Source: JBGPIT01 sp041485125 (GTDB taxonomy: Bacteria > Desulfobacterota > Binatia > UTPRO1). From it: a stretch of DNA of 5,787 nucleotides. The notes under the pieces are model-generated. The model was given only the letters and a program-made list of their open reading frames with translations. It was not told the origin of the DNA and made no database searches. The position numbers and the translations under genes are program-made. The stretch is from positions 1-5,787 of the forward strand of contig JBGPIT010000323.1 of the NCBI GenBank assembly GCA_041485125.1, in the 5' to 3' direction. Below, one piece after another: positions 1 to 4,141 of the stretch (positions within the stretch are counted from its first letter, which is position 1; each line of letters opens with the position of its first letter).

Positions 1-24
1 ATCAAGATCGCGATCCGGCCCTGA
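1..24 (+). CDS. possible 3' end of an upstream gene (last 7 codons)
   Basis: Read from base 1, the plus strand gives IKIAIRP followed by a TGA stop at 22-24. The alternating Ile/Lys/Ala/Arg pattern resembles the terminal beta strand of a protein. It would place a gene upstream in the same direction as the hydrolase. Seven codons cannot identify a family, and a chance stop is equally possible. Confidence 0.22.
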   Translation: MKIAIRP

Positions 25-66
25 TCCTCGCCCGGCCGTGCGCGGCCTCGTCGCTCAACTCGCTTG

Positions 67-83
67 GCAGCGACGAGCGCTGC
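67..83. other. small hairpin in the leader upstream of the hydrolase gene
   Basis: GCAGCG (67-72) and CGCTGC (78-83) form a perfect 6-bp stem with a 5-nt loop. It lies about 40 nt after the possible upstream stop codon and about 60 nt before the hydrolase start. It could be a weak terminator for the upstream gene or a leader structure. No T-run follows it, and 6-bp stems are common by chance in GC-rich DNA. Nothing else recognisable occupies 25-130. Confidence 0.2.
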
Positions 84-130
84 ACCCGTCGTCGCGGGGA
101 ATTCCGATTGACGCCGCTTGCGCGCCCGAC

Positions 131-135
131 GAGGA
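131..135 (+). promoter_or_regulatory. ribosome binding site that sets the GH8 start
   Basis: GAGGA lies 9 nt upstream of GTG at 145-147. The other in-frame start, TTG at 118, has no purine-rich site at a suitable distance. No further in-frame ATG, GTG or TTG occurs before the signal-peptide core. This favours GTG 145 as the translation start. Confidence 0.55.
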
Positions 136-144
136 TCGTCGGCA

Positions 145-2112
145 GTGACGCGCGACGACCCGAGAGCCCGCCAACGCGACCGCCGTGAGCGTACACGCTG
201 GAGCTCCGAGGGCGCGAGTCTCCGCCGAGTACGCGCCGCGCGCCTCCACGCGGTCGCACCCGCAATCTTCGCCGCGCTCGCGTTCACCGCCGGCGCGCTC
301 TACGCCGTGCCCGCCGGCGCCGCGGTGAACCAGCCGTTCGGCTCGCACCCGCTCGCGTACGCCGCCGGCTCGATCCTGCCGAGTCACGTCAGCGCCGCGA
401 CGCGCGACCAAGCCGTGCGCGACTTCTACGACGCCTGGAAAGGTCGATTCCTCAAGCAAGGCTGCGGCACTGGTCGCTACTACATCGCGACCCACACCCA
501 ATCGGGGAACCTCACGGTGTCCGAGGGGATGGGCTACGGCATGCTCGTCACCGCCCTCCTCGCCGGTCACGATCCGAACGCGCAGGCGTACTTCGACGGG
601 CTCTATCTCTACGCACACGATCACCCGACCGCGACGCACGGCCATCTGATGTCGTGGTACCAGAGTACGAGCTGCGCGAACGCGCAGGGGAACGACAGCG
701 CCTCCGACGGCGACCTCGACGTCGCCTTCGCGCTCCTCCTCGCCGACAGGCAATGGGGAAGCTGCGGCGCGATCAACTACTTCGCCGAGGCGCAGCAAGT
801 GATCGCCGACGTCAAAGACGGCGAGCTCGACACCAGCGAGCGTTACGTGCTGCTCGGCGACTGGGTGACGCCGACCGACGCGACCTACTACCCGTCGACG
901 CGCTCGTCGGACTTCATGGTCGATCACTACCGGAGCTATCAAGCCGCCACCGGCGACACCGCGTGGTCGGGGCTCCTCGACCGCACCTACCAGATCGTCG
1001 ACGCGCTGCAGACCGGCCACAGCCCGTCGACCGGCCTCCTCCCCGATTTTGTGACGCAGCCGCTCGGCACGCCCGCACCCGCGGCGCCCAACTTCCTCGA
1101 AGGTCCGAACGACGGCGCGTACGATTACAACGCGTGCCGCGATCCATGGCGGCTCGCGACCGACTACCTGGTGACCGGCGACGCACGCGCGAAGAGCGCC
1201 GTGCAACGGATCAACACCTGGATTCGCGGCGCCACGAGCAACGACCCGGCGAGCACCAAGAGCGGCTACCGTCTCGACGGTACGATGAGCCCGGGCGCGA
1301 ACTACCTCTCGATGGCGTTCGTCGCGCCGCTCGGCGTCGGCGCGATGGTCGACGCGACCAACCAGGCCTGGCTGAACGCGGTGTGGGATCTGGTGGTCGC
1401 CACCCCTTCCAGCACCGACGGCTACTACGAGAACACGTTGAAGCTCTTGGCGATGATCGTCATGTCCGGCAACTGGTGGGCTCCGGAGACCGTCGCCGCG
1501 CCGAGCTGCGTCGCGCCGACGTTCACGCCCGGCGCGACGCCGACACCGACCACCACTCCGACGCCGACCGTCACACCGACGCCGCTCTGCCCGGCCGCGC
1601 CGGACGGCGCCTGCCGCACCGCCGTCGCGCCGCACGCCGGGTCGCTCCTCGTGAAGGACACTTCGCCCGACACGCGCGACCAGTTGGTCTGGCAGTGGCG
1701 CAAAGGCGCGAGCACGACCAAGGCCGACTTCGGCGCGACGACGACGTCCACTCGTTACGATCTCTGCATCTACGACGGCACTTCGACGCTGGTCGCGAGC
1801 GCCGCGGTGCCGGCGGGCGGCACCTGCGCGGGACGACCCTGCTGGACGGAGAACGGCTCGGGCTTCAAGTACAAGCAGAAGGCCCTGACGCCGAACGGCA
1901 TCCTGTCGGTCGCCTTGAAGGCGGGTGTCGACGGGCGCGCGAGCGCACAGGTTCAAGGCAAAGGCGATCTCCTCGCGTTGCCGCCGCTACCCGCGGGCGC
2001 GCTCCCGCTCACGGTGCAGCTCCGGAGCGGCGCGGGTGTCTGCTTCGGCGCGAGCTTCGGCGGCGCCGTGCAGCGTAACGACGCGAATCTCTTCAAAGCG
2101 AAGTCCGACTGA
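145..2112 (+). CDS. secreted glycoside hydrolase family 8 enzyme (endoglucanase-like) with TP linker and C-terminal module
   Basis: This is a 655-residue protein (GTG start, TGA stop) predicted to cleave beta-1,4-type polysaccharide chains outside the cytoplasm. An Arg-rich n-region of ~35 residues precedes a hydrophobic core (~36-54) and an AxA-like cleavage site near AGA|AVNQ (~59), which fits a Sec signal peptide. The catalytic domain covers ~60-450. SEGMGYGM carries the probable proton donor Glu127. ASDGDLDVAFALLLADRQW (186-204) is the GH8 signature, with Val in place of the usual Ile/Met. The segment NFLEGPNDG...YDYNACRDPWR (~316-336) holds two candidates for the general base, Asp327 and the loop residue Glu319. 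A TP-rich linker (465-480) leads to a Cys-containing module (481-655). Substrate is not settled: GH8 includes cellulases, lichenases, xylanases and chitosanases. No bcs genes are nearby, so a cellulose-synthesis BcsZ role is unlikely. Leucine codons are strongly CTC-biased. The gene stands alone and converges on the SDR gene. Confidence 0.9.
   Translation: MTRDDPRARQRDRRERTRWSSEGASLRRVRAARLHAVAPAIFAALAFTAGALYAVPAGAAVNQPFGSHPLAYAAGSILPSHVSAATRDQAVRDFYDAWKGRFLKQGCGTGRYYIATHTQSGNLTVSEGMGYGMLVTALLAGHDPNAQAYFDGLYLYAHDHPTATHGHLMSWYQSTSCANAQGNDSASDGDLDVAFALLLADRQWGSCGAINYFAEAQQVIADVKDGELDTSERYVLLGDWVTPTDATYYPSTRSSDFMVDHYRSYQAATGDTAWSGLLDRTYQIVDALQTGHSPSTGLLPDFVTQPLGTPAPAAPNFLEGPNDGAYDYNACRDPWRLATDYLVTGDARAKSAVQRINTWIRGATSNDPASTKSGYRLDGTMSPGANYLSMAFVAPLGVGAMVDATNQAWLNAVWDLVVATPSSTDGYYENTLKLLAMIVMSGNWWAPETVAAPSCVAPTFTPGATPTPTTTPTPTVTPTPLCPAAPDGACRTAVAPHAGSLLVKDTSPDTRDQLVWQWRKGASTTKADFGATTTSTRYDLCIYDGTSTLVASAAVPAGGTCAGRPCWTENGSGFKYKQKALTPNGILSVALKAGVDGRASAQVQGKGDLLALPPLPAGALPLTVQLRSGAGVCFGASFGGAVQRNDANLFKAKSD
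1537..1584 (+). repeat. Thr-Pro linker repeat within the GH8 gene
   Basis: Sixteen codons read TPTPTTTPTPTVTPTP, built from irregular ACGCCG/ACACCG/ACC units. They join the catalytic domain to the C-terminal module. Such TP-rich linkers are typical of multidomain secreted carbohydrate-active enzymes, where they act as flexible and often protease-resistant spacers. The repeat is imperfect, so it looks like a coding linker rather than a mobile or variable-number repeat. Confidence 0.8.
1585..2109 (+). other. C-terminal accessory module of the GH8 protein (uncharacterised)
   Basis: Residues 481-655 form a separate domain after the linker. Visible marks are SLLVKDTSPDTRDQLVWQW, KADFG, YDLCIYDG, a GTCAGRPCW stretch, GFKYKQKALTPNG, KGDLLALPPLP, LTVQLRSGAGVCF and a terminal NDANLFKAKSD. 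Six cysteines (482, 490, 541, 561, 566, 633) could form disulfides, as expected for an exported protein. Alternating hydrophobic strands suggest a beta-sandwich. From memory, the same pattern recurs at the C-termini of otherwise unrelated secreted proteins in uncultured deltaproteobacterial and Binatia-type genomes. A carbohydrate-binding or cell-surface targeting role is inference. I recognise no named CBM or sorting-signal motif. Confidence 0.6.
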
Positions 2113-2115
2113 CGA

Positions 2116-2136
2116 GGCTCCGGCGCTGCCGGAGCC
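2116..2136. terminator. bidirectional hairpin between convergent genes
   Basis: GGCTCCGGC (2116-2124) and GCCGGAGCC (2128-2136) form a perfect 9-bp GC-rich stem with a 3-nt loop. It starts 3 nt after the hydrolase stop and lies 6 nt beyond the SDR gene's stop on the other strand. The position fits a terminator serving both transcripts. Neither side has a T-run, so termination may need Rho or rely on stem strength alone. Confidence 0.6.
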
Positions 2137-2142
2137 ACACCG

Positions 2143-3069
2143 TCACCGCGAGGCCGCGCCGGACTCCCGAGCGATCGACCGCCAACCGTCGCGCGCGTTC
2201 GGATGCTGCGGCGCCCAGCCGGTGACCGACTTGAAGAGCTTGTTCGCGACCCGTTGCGACCGCAGCATGAGCGCAGCGGGAGCGCCGACCAAGAGCGGCA
2301 CCAGCCACGGCGGCACGCGGCGCGGCGGCGGAAATCCGAACGCCTCGGTGATCGCGCCGACGTACTCCGCGAAGCGTAGCGGCTCGTCGTCGCCGACGTT
2401 GTAGATGCCGGGCGGGGCCTCGAGCGCCGCGACGACGGCGCGCGCCGCATCCTCGATGTGGATCGACGACAGGAAGCGTTGCGCATCGCCGATCAGCGGC
2501 AGGAGACGCCGCCCCGCGAGCCGGATCGTGTCCTGCGTCGACGCGGCGTCGGGTCCGTAGAAGGTCGCGAAGCGCAGCACGATCCCGCGCCCCCCGGCGT
2601 CGGTGAGCCGCGCCGTCTCGTGCTCCGCGTCGATGACCGACGTGGCCGGCTCGACCGCGTCGAGCGGCGCGGTCTCGTAGAGCCAGGCCTCGCCGCCGTC
2701 GGCGTACGTGAACGTGATCGACTCTTGGACGTAGATGCGGGCCTTGCTCACGAGCGCGGCGTTCACCAGGCGCTCGGATCCCTCGCGGCGGAGGCGGTCG
2801 TTCTCCCGCCACGCCCGTCGCCACCGCATCCGCGCGAGCGGCGGGATGCGCGTCGCGAGATGCAGCACCGCCTCGCTCCCTGCGACCGCGCGATGGAGCG
2901 CGCGCGAGTCGAAGAGGTCGACGTCGACCGGCTCGGCGCCGAGCGCCCGCAGCAGATCCGCCTTGGCCGCATTGTGGGCGATACCGCGGACCTGATGCCC
3001 GGCGACGACCAGATCGCGCACCGTCGGCCGGCCGAGCACACCGGTCGCGCCGGCGACGAAGATCACCAT
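2143..3069 (-). CDS. NAD(P)-dependent epimerase/dehydratase-like SDR protein
   Basis: This is a 308-residue protein of the extended/atypical short-chain dehydrogenase superfamily with an N-terminal Rossmann fold. GATGVLG (7-13) is the glycine-rich dinucleotide-binding motif directly after beta-1. AVLHLATRIPP (~67-77) is the beta-4 region, and LRFATFYGP (165-173) and IHIED (203-207) are typical later SDR blocks. The C-terminal stretch ANKLFKSVTGWAP followed by DGW matches a group of NAD-dependent epimerase/dehydratase homologues. The classical YxxxK catalytic pair is missing: the segment that should carry it reads SVIDAEHE (144-151). Its reaction is therefore unclear, and a redox- or binding-only role is possible. 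ATG 3069 is chosen because MVIFVAGATG matches the usual family N-terminus. ATG 3108 would add 13 residues. Neither start has a good Shine-Dalgarno site. It lies downstream of recR and converges on the hydrolase gene. Its substrate cannot be read from the sequence. Confidence 0.82.
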   Translation of the reverse strand: MVIFVAGATGVLGRPTVRDLVVAGHQVRGIAHNAAKADLLRALGAEPVDVDLFDSRALHRAVAGSEAVLHLATRIPPLARMRWRRAWRENDRLRREGSERLVNAALVSKARIYVQESITFTYADGGEAWLYETAPLDAVEPATSVIDAEHETARLTDAGGRGIVLRFATFYGPDAASTQDTIRLAGRRLLPLIGDAQRFLSSIHIEDAARAVVAALEAPPGIYNVGDDEPLRFAEYVGAITEAFGFPPPRRVPPWLVPLLVGAPAALMLRSQRVANKLFKSVTGWAPQHPNARDGWRSIARESGAASR

Positions 3070-3150
3070 CGGGCTGCGCGATCCGGCAATGAAGGACGGT
3101 CCGCTCATCGTGGCGGCGGCTCGCGCAGCGCGGGCACCGTCCGCGCCGGC

Positions 3151-3180
3151 GAGAGCGGGGGGAGAGGGAGGAGGACGAAG
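3151..3180 (-). promoter_or_regulatory. pyrimidine-rich transcript tract after recR
   Basis: On the plus strand this is a purine stretch, uninterrupted from 3157 to 3175. The minus-strand transcript therefore reads a C/U-rich tract just after the recR hairpin and before the SDR start. C-rich, G-poor RNA suits Rho loading, so it could help termination between recR and the SDR gene. The plus strand also has G-runs that could form a two-tier quadruplex. Both readings are inference. No promoter-like -10 or -35 boxes are visible in the 3070-3205 gap. Confidence 0.25.
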
Positions 3181-3186
3181 CGGGCG

Positions 3187-3203
3187 GTGCCGGGCGCCGG
3201 CAC
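3187..3203 (-). terminator. hairpin just downstream of recR
   Basis: GTGCCGG (3187-3193) and CCGGCAC (3197-3203) form a perfect 7-bp stem with a 3-nt loop. It begins 2 nt beyond the recR stop codon, read on the minus strand. It is followed by a pyrimidine-rich but not U-only tract. This suggests a full or partial terminator for the dnaX-ybaB-recR operon. If it is leaky, the SDR gene would be read through. Confidence 0.45.
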
Positions 3204-3205
3204 GC

Positions 3206-3802
3206 TCACATGTCGCGCCGGCCGTCGAGGGCGCGGCCGAGCGTCACGACGTCGGCATACTCGATGTCGCCACCCATCGGGATGCCGTGCGCGATGCGGG
3301 TGACGCGCACGCCGAGCGGCTTGATGAGCCGAGCGAGATAGAGCGCGGTCGCCTCGCCCTCGACGGTGGGATTGGTCGCGAGGATCACCTCGCGAACGCG
3401 GTCGCCGCGCAGACGGTCGAGCAGGCCCTTGATCTGGAGATCCTCCGGCCCCACGCCGTCGAGCGGCGAGAGCGCACCCTGCAGCACGTGATAGCGGCCC
3501 CGGATCCCTTTCGAGCGTTCGATCGCGATGAGGTCCCCCGGCTCCTCGACGACGCAGATCACGTCCTCGGCGCGCTGCGGATCGGCGCAGATCGGACACG
3601 GATCGGTCTCGGTGAGGCCGTTGCAGATCGAGCAGAGACGGGTCTGCTCCTTCACGGCGCGGAGCGCGTCGGCGAGGCCGATCGCGAAGCTGCGATCGGC
3701 GCGCAGGACGTGGAAGGCGAGCCGCGCCGCGGTCTTCTCGCCGATGCCAGGCAGCTTCGAGAGCTCCTGGATCAGGCGATTCATCGAGGGTGTGTAGGCC
3801 AT
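3206..3802 (-). CDS. recR: recombination mediator protein RecR
   Basis: RecR acts in the cytoplasmic RecFOR pathway. It forms a ring-shaped clamp and works with RecO (and RecF) to load RecA on SSB-coated single-stranded DNA at gaps. The 198-residue length is normal for the family. The domains are in standard order. A helix-hairpin-helix LPGIGEKTAARLAFHVL lies at 17-33. A four-cysteine zinc finger uses Cys57, 60, 69 and 72 (CSIC...CPIC). A Toprim domain starts near 80 with VVEEPGDL (84-91) and continues through ILATNPTVEGEATALY. The C-terminal block is TRIAHGIPMGGDIEYAD. All key positions are intact. ATG 3802 gives MAYTPSMNRLI, the usual RecR N-terminus; ATG 3784 would cut into it. The start is 13 nt after the ybaB stop and has no strong Shine-Dalgarno site, so translational coupling to ybaB is likely. 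The dnaX-ybaB-recR order is widely conserved. Confidence 0.97.
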   Translation of the reverse strand: MAYTPSMNRLIQELSKLPGIGEKTAARLAFHVLRADRSFAIGLADALRAVKEQTRLCSICNGLTETDPCPICADPQRAEDVICVVEEPGDLIAIERSKGIRGRYHVLQGALSPLDGVGPEDLQIKGLLDRLRGDRVREVILATNPTVEGEATALYLARLIKPLGVRVTRIAHGIPMGGDIEYADVVTLGRALDGRRDM

Positions 3803-3815
3803 CGATCGTCGCGGA

Positions 3816-4130
3816 TCAGCCGAGGCCGGGGATCTTCAAGCCGCCGGTCGCCTTGGTCATCTCCTCGGCGACCATCTTCTGCGCGCTCCGGATGCCCTCG
3901 TTCACCGCCGCCAGGACGAGGTCTTGCACCAGCTCGACGTCTTCCTTCAGCACCGACGGATCGATCGTGAGCGACAGCAGCTCGTGCTTGCCGTTGACGA
4001 CGACCTTCACCATGCCGCCACCAGCCGAGGCCTCGACCGTCTGCCGCGCCACCGTGTCCTGCACCTGCGACAGCCGCTCCTGGAGCTGCTGCGCCTGCTT
4101 CATGATGTTGCCGAGATCACCGAGACTCAT
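3816..4130 (-). CDS. ybaB: YbaB/EbfC family nucleoid-associated DNA-binding protein
   Basis: This 104-residue protein is close to the usual family length. Family members form dimers that bind and bridge DNA and are linked to nucleoid organisation; the exact role remains poorly defined. An N-terminal helix with heptad-like residues, NIMKQAQQLQERLSQVQ (8-24), leads to the core GGGMVKVVVNGKHELLSLTI (37-56). It is followed by DVELVQDLVLAAVNEGIRSAQ (64-84) and a C-terminal TGGLKIPGLG. All are typical of YbaB. ATG 4130 is chosen because GGAGGAG lies a few bases upstream and MSLGDLGNIMKQAQ is the normal N-terminus. A longer reading from 4181 adds 17 Arg-rich residues with no family match. The start lies inside the end of dnaX (14-nt overlap), and recR follows 13 nt after the stop, so the three genes are probably one operon. 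Confidence 0.95.
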   Translation of the reverse strand: MSLGDLGNIMKQAQQLQERLSQVQDTVARQTVEASAGGGMVKVVVNGKHELLSLTIDPSVLKEDVELVQDLVLAAVNEGIRSAQKMVAEEMTKATGGLKIPGLG

Positions 4131-4141
4131 CGGTCTCCTCC
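4117..4141 (-). promoter_or_regulatory. dnaX-ybaB overlap with internal ribosome binding site
   Basis: GGAGGAG on the minus strand (4141-4135) sits within the last codons of dnaX. Its GGAGG core lies 6 nt before the ybaB ATG (4130-4128). The dnaX stop codon (4119-4117) falls inside ybaB, a 14-nt overlap. Ribosomes finishing dnaX can therefore restart on ybaB, which argues for coupled expression. Confidence 0.75.

Noticed and set aside
98..105. GGAATTCC palindrome as an operator
   Set aside because: An 8-bp palindrome alone occurs by chance, and no second copy or flanking symmetry is visible.
108..136. TTGACG as a -35 box for the GH8 gene
   Set aside because: The matching -10 position (about 131-136, GAGGAT) is poor and coincides with the ribosome binding site. 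It would put the transcript start at the start codon.
223..330. Twin-arginine signal in the GH8 protein
   Set aside because: An RR pair exists, but the following residues (RRVRA) lack the hydrophobic positions of the Tat consensus. An ordinary Sec signal fits better.
55..1956. Very long antisense open frame opposite the GH8 gene (633 codons)
   Set aside because: It is Arg/Val/Gly-rich with no recognisable domain, and it lies opposite a gene with clear GH8 motifs. Long antisense frames arise from codon bias in GC-rich DNA.
654..2078. Second plus-strand open frame inside the GH8 gene
   Set aside because: Its product is almost entirely Arg/Ala/Asp low-complexity, as expected of a shifted frame, and it shows no motifs.
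145..2112. BcsZ of a cellulose synthase operon
   Set aside because: No bcs genes adjoin it, the enzyme has a TP linker and an extra C-terminal module, and its active-site layout differs from BcsZ as I remember it.
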